Assembly: GCA_027486655.1 (NCBI GenBank)
Contig: JAIXOR010000059.1
Location: forward strand, 79,523 to 143,522
From: Verrucomicrobiaceae bacterium
GTDB taxonomy: Bacteria > Verrucomicrobiota > Verrucomicrobiia > Verrucomicrobiales > Akkermansiaceae
Direction of reading: 5' to 3'
Length of the DNA: 64,000 nt
The notes beneath the pieces were generated by a model that saw nothing but the letters and a program-made list of their open reading frames with translations, did not search any database and had not been told where the DNA came from. A program made the position numbers and the translations under genes. Positions 17,566 to 25,640 of the stretch are shown here, piece by piece. The first letter of the stretch is position 1, and every line of letters starts with the position of its first letter.

Positions 17566-20500
17566 ATGATCGCGCGTTACCCAATGAAACCACGATTCAA
17601 CAAACACACGACCACCGCACTCTTCCTCGGCCTGCTATCACCCGCGCTGAATGCAGAAGTAAGCGGCCTCAAAGCCCTTCAAACCAAACCGATGTCCGTA
17701 GGCTCGGGTGAAGTCGTCTCATTCTCGCAGGAGCAGGATACACTCGCCGTCACCGACAACTCTGCGGGCGGAATCCGCCTTTTCCGACACAACGGAACCT
17801 CGTTCGCGGCCCATGCGGTTGTCGATATCGCCACCTGGTTTGCTGCGAATCCCGTGCCCGGATATACTTACCGCGACGTGACAAGCGTTTCGCTCTCCAC
17901 AGACGGATCCGGTCTGGGAGTCGCCACCGCCCTCAACGGATCGACCGTCAACATCAGCGGCACGGACTACACCAATACCATTCCCCAACAAGGTCGGGCG
18001 GTATTCTTCAATCTCAATGACGGCACCGTCCTCGGCTCTCTGCCCGTCGGTTTCCATCCCGACATGGTGACCATCAAAAACGGCCGGATCGCCATCGCAA
18101 ACGAAGCTGAACACGCTTGGAACGGCACAGGAGTGAATATCGCCACTTTTGATTCGGTCCAGCAACCCGGGTCGGTCAGTGTGATCGATGCCAGCGCCGT
18201 CAACTCCGGCAACCTTTCATCCTTCGACTTCTCTGCTCTGACCGTCAATACGGTGGACTTCAGCGGAGTACCCGCATTGATTGCAGGCTTGCGGGACCAC
18301 ACATCGTTCGAGCCAGCCAACACCAAGGCCAAATACTTCCACATTGAACCGGAGTACATCGCATTCTCTCCAGACAACACGAAACTGTTCGTCACCCTTC
18401 AGGAGAACAACGCGATTGCCACTCTGGACCTTGCCACGCTCTCTTGGGAGAACGTCACCAATCTCGGCCAGCTCGCCATCACCATCGATGCATCCGACAA
18501 CGACGACATCTTCGATCCCAGCAACGCCGCCACCGGCCTTCCCATGCCGGATTCGCTCGCAACCTGGAGCAAGGATGGCACCACCTACGTCATCACCGCA
18601 GACGAAGGTGACGCCCGAGTTGATGACGGCGACATCCAGCGATTCGCCTCCGCGGTCACCACCTACGGCCTCGCCGCCGGTTTCAATCCCTCCACCAACA
18701 ACAACGACTATGGACGCCTCAATATCCTCAAGGACCAGTCACTAAACGGCCCGGTCGATCCCGCGTCGGACATCAACAAGATCGTCTCGATGGGCACTCG
18801 CGGCCTTTCGCTTTGGAAAAAGGAAATCGACGGATCGCTGAGCTTTGTCTCTCATCTCTCCCTGGAAAACGAACTCTTCAACCGCGACCCACAGCGCCAC
18901 AACGCAAACAACGGTGGACTCAAGAATGCGTTCGATTCACGCTCCGACGACAAGGGTCCCGAACCAGAAGCTGTCGCCGTCACCACTCTGGCAGACGGCA
19001 CGGTCGTCGCGGTGGCCGGAATGGAACGCCAGAACGGGGTGATCGTCGCGGACATCACCGACCCGCTCTCGCCACGGGTACTGCGCTACATTAACAACAG
19101 TGATTCCGGCCTGATCTCGCCGGAAACCGTCACCATCGTGGATGCCCCCCAGAGTCCGACCGGAACCGTGATCGCCATCGTCGGCTACGAAGGGATCATC
19201 GACGGCGGTATCGCCGGCGGCTTCGGAGTCTATGAAATCAATCCTTCGTCCTATCGCCTTCAAGTGCTGCATGCCTCGGACATGGAGGCGGACCTTTCTT
19301 CGATCACAAGCGCTCCGAAATTCGCAGCTTTGGTGGACAAACTGGAAGATCTTTCATCCAACAGCGCTTCAATCACCATCGGAGCGGGAGACTGCTTCAT
19401 TCCCGGTGCGTTTCTATCAGCCGGAAACGACATCACCACCCGCAACGCACTCAAGACCGCACTGGGTTACGCCTTCGGCTACAACGCCTCCGGAACAAAC
19501 ACCGACTTGCGCGAGAACCCCGGCCGCCCGGATATCGCGATCATGAACTCCATCGGTTTCGACGCCACCTGCATCGGCAATCACGAATGGGATCTCGGTG
19601 CCACCGAGTTCGCCAACATCGTCCTGCCTGTGCCACAGACCACCCGCACCAACATACGCCATTACGGAGCGGCGTTCCCGTTTCTCAGCGCAAACCTGGA
19701 CTTCACCGCGGAAACCGCGCTCAACGCCCGCTACACCTCGCAGATCCGGAATGTCGGCGCCTTTGCACCGCACCCGAACGAGAACTATCCCGGCATCAAC
19801 GCTACACCCACCAACGCCAAACTCGCAAAATCCGCCATCATCGAGCGAGGTGGAGAGAAAATCGGCGTGCTCGGCGTGACACCGCCCGACCTGGCCAACA
19901 TCTCGTCACCCGGGCTGGTCACGGTCACCGGCCCGCAAGGAGCCGTGGTGGTCTCACCTCGCACTTATGACATCGACGCGCTTGCTGCACACCTCCAACC
20001 GACCATCGACGCGCTTGTCACCGCAGGCTGCAACAAGATCGTCATGGCCACCCAACTCCAGCAAATCGACAACGAAAAGCTGCTCGCAACCAAACTCCGC
20101 CACGTCGACATCATCGTCGCCGGAGGCTCCGGCACCATCATGGCCAAACCCGGAACAGTCCTCCAACCGGGTGACACCAGCGCGGAAACCTACCCATTCA
20201 CCACCAATGACCTCGACGGCCGCACCGTCGCCGTCGTCAGCGGCGAAGGACAATACCAATACCTTGGCCGCCTCGTCGTTGACTTCAACGCCGACGGCCA
20301 CATTACGTGCATCGATGCCGCAAGCAACAACATCCCCGTCAATGCCACCGAAGTCACCAGCCTTTGGGGCAGTGCCGATCCATACGCTGCAGGGACGCGC
20401 GGCGGCACAGTCAAGGCCGTGACGGATGCGGTCAATGCAGTCATCGCCGCCAAGGACGGACTCATCCTCGGCAAGTCCTCCGTCTATCTGGAAGGACGCC

Positions 20501-21690
20501 GAACCAATGTCCGCCAGCAGGAAACCAACCTCGGCAACCTTTCCGCCGAAGCCAACCTCTGGTATGCGAAACAAGTGGATCCCACCGTTGCTGTATCCAT
20601 CAAGAACGGCGGCGGCATCCGCAATGCCATTGGCTCGGTGGACAGCTCAGGAAACCTCCAGCCAACGGTACCAAACCCCTCCGTCGGCAAACTCGCAGGC
20701 GACATCTCGCAACTCGATGTCGAGGATTCGCTCAAGTTCAACAACACCCTCACGATGGTCACTGTCACCGCGCAGCAACTCAAGTTGTTGCTCGAACACT
20801 CTGTGGCAGGAAGCAACGGAACCGGAGCCGATAAAGCCACCCCCGGGCAGTTCTGCCAACTCGCGGGCATCATGGTCGTGGCGGACCTGAATGAATCCGC
20901 ACTCACCTACACTTCCGCCGGCACCCCGCCGCTGATCAGCTCGGTGAACGGTGGCAGCCGCATCCGATATGTCGCACTGGTCGACTCCAACGGAAACCCA
21001 ACGGACGTCCTTGTCGCAAACGGCATGCTGGTGCAGCCGAACCGGAAGATCCGATTGGTCACACTCGGTTTCCTTGCCTCCTCCTCGCCTCCCGGTTCCG
21101 ACTTCGGCGGCGATTCCTACCCTTTCCCCTGGACCACCAGAAACCTCGCGACCTCGAACCGCGTGGACATCACCACCGACGGCTCGGCCAACCTCCGCAC
21201 CTTCGCCGCAGCGGGCAGCGAACAGGACGCATTCGCGGAATACCTCGCTGCCTTCCACTCCACCACTCCCTACAACGGGGCGGAAACCGCGGTTGGCCTC
21301 GACCGACGCATCATACAGGGCAACACCGACAGTGACGGAGACGGCTACTCAAATGCCTTCGAGGTCGCCTCCCTGAATCTCGATCCGGATGTTTCCAACG
21401 GTTCAACCGAAATCAACACCGCACTCGCCAACCTGCTCCACGCCACCCGCACGGCTGGCCAGGGCGATGTGACTTCGAACCCCAACGCCTTCAGCCTATA
21501 CACCGCGCCAAGCCTGCGGCTTGACGATCAGATCATCGAGTTCTCGGCTAACGCCACAGCAACCATGACGCTCCAGTCTTCGGGAGACCTGTCCAACTGG
21601 GTTGACGAAGCAACCGTTCCCAACGTCGAAGTCGATCTTTCCCAACAGAAGCGATTCTTCCGCTTCAAAGCGGCGACCACCACGCCGTGA
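17566..21690 (+). CDS. Large secreted 5'-nucleotidase with N-terminal choice-of-anchor-I propeller
   Basis: A 1374-residue exported protein. A second ATG at 17584 also fits the signal peptide (TTALFLGLLSPALNAEV). Residues from about 30 to 565 look like the choice-of-anchor-I beta-propeller (FSPDNTKLFVTLQENNAIA, ITADEGDARVDDGD). A metallophosphoesterase domain starts at about 567 with HASDMEAD and continues with GAGDCFIPG and IGNHEWDLG. The 5'-nucleotidase C-terminal domain has NLSAEANLWYA, IKNGGGIRNAIG and DSLKFNNTLTMV. A calcium-type loop (DSDGDGYSN) lies near the end. Such enzymes strip phosphate from extracellular nucleotides. It precedes the glycosyltransferase/PlcP fusion, consistent with phosphate scavenging. 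Unlike most of the window, its coding sequence contains no YCTAACA word. Confidence 0.88.
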   Translation: MIARYPMKPRFNKHTTTALFLGLLSPALNAEVSGLKALQTKPMSVGSGEVVSFSQEQDTLAVTDNSAGGIRLFRHNGTSFAAHAVVDIATWFAANPVPGYTYRDVTSVSLSTDGSGLGVATALNGSTVNISGTDYTNTIPQQGRAVFFNLNDGTVLGSLPVGFHPDMVTIKNGRIAIANEAEHAWNGTGVNIATFDSVQQPGSVSVIDASAVNSGNLSSFDFSALTVNTVDFSGVPALIAGLRDHTSFEPANTKAKYFHIEPEYIAFSPDNTKLFVTLQENNAIATLDLATLSWENVTNLGQLAITIDASDNDDIFDPSNAATGLPMPDSLATWSKDGTTYVITADEGDARVDDGDIQRFASAVTTYGLAAGFNPSTNNNDYGRLNILKDQSLNGPVDPASDINKIVSMGTRGLSLWKKEIDGSLSFVSHLSLENELFNRDPQRHNANNGGLKNAFDSRSDDKGPEPEAVAVTTLADGTVVAVAGMERQNGVIVADITDPLSPRVLRYINNSDSGLISPETVTIVDAPQSPTGTVIAIVGYEGIIDGGIAGGFGVYEINPSSYRLQVLHASDMEADLSSITSAPKFAALVDKLEDLSSNSASITIGAGDCFIPGAFLSAGNDITTRNALKTALGYAFGYNASGTNTDLRENPGRPDIAIMNSIGFDATCIGNHEWDLGATEFANIVLPVPQTTRTNIRHYGAAFPFLSANLDFTAETALNARYTSQIRNVGAFAPHPNENYPGINATPTNAKLAKSAIIERGGEKIGVLGVTPPDLANISSPGLVTVTGPQGAVVVSPRTYDIDALAAHLQPTIDALVTAGCNKIVMATQLQQIDNEKLLATKLRHVDIIVAGGSGTIMAKPGTVLQPGDTSAETYPFTTNDLDGRTVAVVSGEGQYQYLGRLVVDFNADGHITCIDAASNNIPVNATEVTSLWGSADPYAAGTRGGTVKAVTDAVNAVIAAKDGLILGKSSVYLEGRRTNVRQQETNLGNLSAEANLWYAKQVDPTVAVSIKNGGGIRNAIGSVDSSGNLQPTVPNPSVGKLAGDISQLDVEDSLKFNNTLTMVTVTAQQLKLLLEHSVAGSNGTGADKATPGQFCQLAGIMVVADLNESALTYTSAGTPPLISSVNGGSRIRYVALVDSNGNPTDVLVANGMLVQPNRKIRLVTLGFLASSSPPGSDFGGDSYPFPWTTRNLATSNRVDITTDGSANLRTFAAAGSEQDAFAEYLAAFHSTTPYNGAETAVGLDRRIIQGNTDSDGDGYSNAFEVASLNLDPDVSNGSTEINTALANLLHATRTAGQGDVTSNPNAFSLYTAPSLRLDDQIIEFSANATATMTLQSSGDLSNWVDEATVPNVEVDLSQQKRFFRFKAATTTP

Positions 21691-21748
21691 CATCCCTCTG
21701 ATCGGATCACCGCACCTGGTTGCGGTTCATGTTCAGCGTTGACCTGTG

Positions 21749-21785
21749 GGCCCCGTCCGGATTTCCGGGCGGGGCTCCTTCTTGC
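21749..21785 (+). terminator. Terminator after the 5'-nucleotidase gene
   Basis: An 11-bp stem (GCCCCGTCCGG with CCGGGCGGGGC, one G-T pair) and an ATTT loop at 21750-21775 is followed by a pyrimidine-rich tail (TCCTTCTT). It lies about 60 bases after the stop and separates the nucleotidase from the downstream fusion gene, which therefore needs its own promoter. A TACAAT at 21856-21861 is a possible -10 element for it. Confidence 0.7.
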
Positions 21786-21883
21786 ACTGACGCCGGCGGG
21801 CATGTGACGGAACCGTCCCAAGTTTCCCATGCACCTGTGAACTTCCAATCTGATATACAATATCCCGGCGTTGGGAAATCCAG

Positions 21884-23857
21884 ATGAAACTCATGAAAAT
21901 CGAGATCGTGACGGACACCTTCCTCCCTGACATCAACGGCGTGGCCATGACTCTCGGGCGCCTGACAACGGGTCTGCGGCGGCGCGGACACGAAGTGCAT
22001 GTCATTCACACCGGAACTTCCGCTGAAAACGGTGAGACCTGCGTGGCCGCAGTGCCGCTTCCCGGCTACAAAGACGTCCGCATTGGCCTGCCTAAACCGC
22101 TCAAGTTGAAAAACCGGTGGCGTGAAAGCCGGCCAGACGCGATTTATGTGGCGACCGAAGGTCCGCTTGGGAAATCTGCCATGAAGGCCGCCCGGTCCCT
22201 CGCGATTCCCGTCGCCTCCGGCTTCCATACCAATTTCCATCAATACATGTCCCAATACGGCCTCGGCAAACTGGAGCCGATGGCAATGGCTTATCTCCGA
22301 AGCTTCCACCAGAAAGCGGACCGCACTCTGAGCCCCTCAAGGGAAATGGTCGCAAAGCTTCAATACGAAGGATTCTCGAATGTTGGCTTCCTTGGCAGGG
22401 GCGTGGACACCGATTTGTTCCATCCGGACAAGCGCTGCGAAACCCTGCGCACCTCATGGGGCGCGCGAGCCGCCACTCCGGTCGCCATTCTCGTCGGCCG
22501 CATCGCCCCTGAAAAGAACTGCGACTTCGCCATTCAGGTGTTCACACGCATGCGTGAGGCCATTCCCGATCTGAAATGCGTCGTGGTGGGAGACGGTCCT
22601 GTGCGGGCCAGACTACAAACCGCCCATCCCTGGGTCCACTTTTCCGGTGTAAAAACCGGCACCGAACTTGCGAAACACTACGCATCTGCCGATGTCTTGA
22701 TTTTTCCCAGCGAGACCGAAACCTTTGGCAACGTTCTGTTGGAGGCCCTTGCGAGCGGACTCGCAACGGTCAGTTATGACTACGCGGCTGCCGGATTGCA
22801 TGTGATCCACGCAGTCAACGGATTCAAGGCCCCAACCGGAGACAGCACTTCTTTTCTCGATTTGTCCGTGGCGGCTCTTTCCGAAAGCCGCGACTCGGAA
22901 CTCCGGGTCGCGGCCCGCGCTTCTGCGAAACACCTGGGCTGGGACACCGTGGTCCGCGAGTTCGAAGGCCACCTCGCGGAGATCTCCGGCAACGAACCTT
23001 CGCTTCCACTCTTCGCAAGCCCCGAAACAAAACGTAAAAAGCTTTCTTGCAGAGCTGTTTTTATCTCGGACATCCACTTGGGCACTCCCGACAGCAAGGC
23101 GGACGAACTGGTGGATTTCCTCAAGCACATCCAATGCGGTAAGCTGATCCTCAATGGCGACATCATCGATGGCTGGGCACTGCGTCGCGGCGGAGGCTGG
23201 AGCTCAAGCCACAGCAGGGTGATCCGGCGAATTCTCAAAATGACCGAAAGGGACGATACCGAAGTCATCTACCTCCGCGGCAATCATGACGAGGTCATGG
23301 ACCGGTTCCTGCCTGCAACGCTGGGCCGGATCCGACTCGACAGGGAACACCTCCACGTCACCGCCCGCGGGAAAAGATACCTGGTCATCCATGGCGACGG
23401 ATTTGACAGCATTTCCACACACCACGGCTGGATGGCAAGAATCGGTGCGGCAGGCTACAACACCCTGCTCAAGATCAACCGCACTTACAATCTCTACCGC
23501 GCCTGGAGAGGCATGGAATATCACACCATCAGCAAGCAGATCAAGGCCAAGGTCAAATCCGCCGTCAAATTCGTTGATCGCTATGAAGAACTTCTTCAGG
23601 ACCTGACCCGTCACCGCAAATGCGACGGCATCATCTGCGGACACATTCACACCCCCGAGGACAAGCACGTTGGCGGGATCCATTATCTGAATTCCGGCGA
23701 CTGGGTGGAAAGCCTCACTGGCGTGATCGAACACAATGACGGAACCTTGGAATTGATCGAATACAAATCATTCATGAATCGCTTCCATGCCAGCAGCGAT
23801 TGGCTGCGAGTTCAATCCACTGGAACGCAACCCGAATGCCCCATGACGGCTATTTGA
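21884..23857 (+). CDS. Fusion of GT4 glycosyltransferase and PlcP-like metallophosphoesterase
   Basis: One 657-residue polypeptide. Residues 1 to about 370 form a GT-B glycosyltransferase of family 4: N-terminal VTDTFLPDINGVAMTLGRL, ATEGPLG, RGVDTDLFHP, VGRIAPEKN and the E-x7-E motif at about 279-287 (ETFGNVLLE). After a short basic linker (TKRKKLSC) a calcineurin-like phosphoesterase follows, with metal ligands in DIHLG (396), NGDIIDGW (424), GNHDE (466), HGDGFD (503) and GHIHTP (586), then the SGDWVESLTGVIEH tail. This second half resembles PlcP, the phospholipase C of phosphate-starved marine bacteria often misnamed as an LpxH-like hydrolase. The first half resembles its partner Agt, which glycosylates diacylglycerol. 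No membrane span is seen. Convergent with the next gene, overlapping its end by 8 bases. The lipid substrate is inferred. Confidence 0.85.
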   Translation: MKLMKIEIVTDTFLPDINGVAMTLGRLTTGLRRRGHEVHVIHTGTSAENGETCVAAVPLPGYKDVRIGLPKPLKLKNRWRESRPDAIYVATEGPLGKSAMKAARSLAIPVASGFHTNFHQYMSQYGLGKLEPMAMAYLRSFHQKADRTLSPSREMVAKLQYEGFSNVGFLGRGVDTDLFHPDKRCETLRTSWGARAATPVAILVGRIAPEKNCDFAIQVFTRMREAIPDLKCVVVGDGPVRARLQTAHPWVHFSGVKTGTELAKHYASADVLIFPSETETFGNVLLEALASGLATVSYDYAAAGLHVIHAVNGFKAPTGDSTSFLDLSVAALSESRDSELRVAARASAKHLGWDTVVREFEGHLAEISGNEPSLPLFASPETKRKKLSCRAVFISDIHLGTPDSKADELVDFLKHIQCGKLILNGDIIDGWALRRGGGWSSSHSRVIRRILKMTERDDTEVIYLRGNHDEVMDRFLPATLGRIRLDREHLHVTARGKRYLVIHGDGFDSISTHHGWMARIGAAGYNTLLKINRTYNLYRAWRGMEYHTISKQIKAKVKSAVKFVDRYEELLQDLTRHRKCDGIICGHIHTPEDKHVGGIHYLNSGDWVESLTGVIEHNDGTLELIEYKSFMNRFHASSDWLRVQSTGTQPECPMTAI

Positions 23858-25562
23858 AGATCACATCGACACCCATCGCCGAATTCCTCAGAAAGGGAGG
23901 TAGCTTTCCCGAGTGCCGGTCCCGGACCACCCGATACGCCATACCTGCCAGACCAAGCGTGAAGATCCGGTCCCATAGTCGGTAACCCCGTTTTCTCCGT
24001 ATCAGCAAACCAACCAAAAGCCCCAGCGTCCTGCGCTTGAGCGGAAATGGTTCAAACGAAACCTTTATCCGGTAGCGGCTTCTCCTCTCCGATGGCCAAG
24101 CCGCCTTGTAGGCCCGCTTCGCATCGCGGATTGCATCGACCGTTGCGGAGTCAAACCGGTCAAAATAATAGCTCTGCGCAAGGATGAGGAGGTTGAAGAA
24201 ATCCGCCATATGCCGGATATCTTCAACCGGCAGTTCCGCCTTTCCCGCAATCTCCTCCATACGCCGGAAGGCATGGCTGACATCCGGCATCCTCACTGCA
24301 GGACCCGATGGTCGCCCTACGAAATGTCTCAACACCTTTCGGACTGCATGATTGATGAACAGGCAATCCCAATAGACATGAAACAAGGGAGGGATACGAA
24401 CCCTGCGGAAGAAGAGCTTTTGCCGAGCAAAATCGCCGATATAGAGAATCTCGCGGATCGCCTTGTCCGCATGCCGGAGGATCTCGATCGCAGCCTCCGC
24501 TCTTGCACTACCAAGCATCCGCACGACCGCGGCTTGCGCAGGCTCCCCATGCTTGAACACTGAAATGACCGCCGCTGTATTCAAGAGAATCCAGATGTCC
24601 CTTCCCTCCTTTTCAAGGAAAGCACGGCGGTGGAACCGGTGCCAGCCACCGGTCTGGCACCAAACTGAGACCCCCGCCATTCCATCGACGTCAGCAAGCC
24701 CGGCTGCGAAGATCTCGCAGTCCCAACCGATGAACGATGGATACTCTCCCGCCCCTTCATACTCGCGCCTTGCCTGCAGTTCGAGAAGCTTCCGCTGTTT
24801 CACCCGGAAGAAGGCACGGTTGAGCGGCAGATAACGGAAGAAGTCGCTTTCCCCGTGCTTCATCGAGACGATGAAATTCGGGGAGTCAATTCCTTCCAAT
24901 ACTTCCTCAAGCGTGTCCCTGTGCCAGATCAGGTCCCCGATACGGTGCGCGCCGACAGTCCAGGTCCGGAAGATGAGTTCGCGCCCCCTCGCCTCGAACT
25001 CGGGTAGAAGCCGTTTCAGAAACCCGTTGGTTTCCCTCGAATCCCTGAGATGAAGCCTCGTCCGAATAGGATCTTCGACGTCATTGCCATCGCTTTCACC
25101 GATCCTCATCACGATCCCGGCCAATTGGGGGAAATCATCCAAAACCCCTGCCACGAGATGGCGGTAATAGGCTTCAAGATCCGCGGCGGAGTTTCCGAGA
25201 CATGCTTCCACACAGCTGGGCAGCGGAAGAACATCCGAGGTCAGGAACACCCGCAATCCATAATCCCGTGTGAGCCAGTCGATGTATCCGCCAAACCGCT
25301 CCCGAAACATCCGGACCCTCCGCGCCACATCGGCATCGTGCATCGGATGGGTGGCGAGATGCGCCACATCATCCAGAGTCACCGCATTGTATCCCTGTCG
25401 CGTCGCTTTTTCGGCAAAGATTCTCAACTCCGCTTCAATCTCCTCCCAATCCTCCGGGCTTGCCTCTGTAAGATGCGTGAAGGGGATTTTCGACCAATTC
25501 ACCCGCTTCCTCCGATAGCCACGGAAGAAGGGCCCGATCGCATCAATCAGAAAGAGATCCAT
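23850..25562 (-). CDS. Putative TIM-barrel glycosidase-like protein, unrecognised family
   Basis: The ATG at 25560-25562 gives 570 residues (MDLFLIDAIGPFFRG). The first 350 or so residues read like a beta/alpha barrel: a helix then GYNAVTLDDVAHLATHP, DYGLRVFLTSDV, LAGIVMRIGESDGND, ELIFRTWTVG, NFIVSMKHGESDFFRYLP, FIGWDCEIFAAG and GVSVWCQTGGW. Strand-end acidic residues are placed as in retaining glycosidases and in alpha-glucuronidase-like barrels. The C-terminal 200 residues are helical and end with a basic/hydrophobic stretch (RTLGLLVGLLIRRKRG). There is no signal peptide, so it is probably cytosolic or membrane-associated. It follows the beta-helix gene by 78 bases and overlaps the GT-PlcP gene tail to tail. 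Function unknown. Confidence 0.7.
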   Translation of the reverse strand: MDLFLIDAIGPFFRGYRRKRVNWSKIPFTHLTEASPEDWEEIEAELRIFAEKATRQGYNAVTLDDVAHLATHPMHDADVARRVRMFRERFGGYIDWLTRDYGLRVFLTSDVLPLPSCVEACLGNSAADLEAYYRHLVAGVLDDFPQLAGIVMRIGESDGNDVEDPIRTRLHLRDSRETNGFLKRLLPEFEARGRELIFRTWTVGAHRIGDLIWHRDTLEEVLEGIDSPNFIVSMKHGESDFFRYLPLNRAFFRVKQRKLLELQARREYEGAGEYPSFIGWDCEIFAAGLADVDGMAGVSVWCQTGGWHRFHRRAFLEKEGRDIWILLNTAAVISVFKHGEPAQAAVVRMLGSARAEAAIEILRHADKAIREILYIGDFARQKLFFRRVRIPPLFHVYWDCLFINHAVRKVLRHFVGRPSGPAVRMPDVSHAFRRMEEIAGKAELPVEDIRHMADFFNLLILAQSYYFDRFDSATVDAIRDAKRAYKAAWPSERRSRYRIKVSFEPFPLKRRTLGLLVGLLIRRKRGYRLWDRIFTLGLAGMAYRVVRDRHSGKLPPFLRNSAMGVDVIFK

Positions 25563-25640
25563 TGCTTGGCGATTCCAGCATCCTTGCGGAGGGCTGCTGC
25601 ATCGAGTCCTTAAACATGACGGAAGCGTCACATCCCGGTG

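Noticed and set aside
17401..17583. Classical Pho box upstream of the nucleotidase
   Set aside because: The direct repeats do not match the CTGTCAT pattern or its 11-base period, so I list them only as an unexplained repeat.
23050..23857. UDP-2,3-diacylglucosamine hydrolase (LpxH) for the phosphoesterase half
   Set aside because: A common automatic label, but the WVES...EH tail and the fused GT4 partner fit PlcP better. It is kept as the alternative to be tested.
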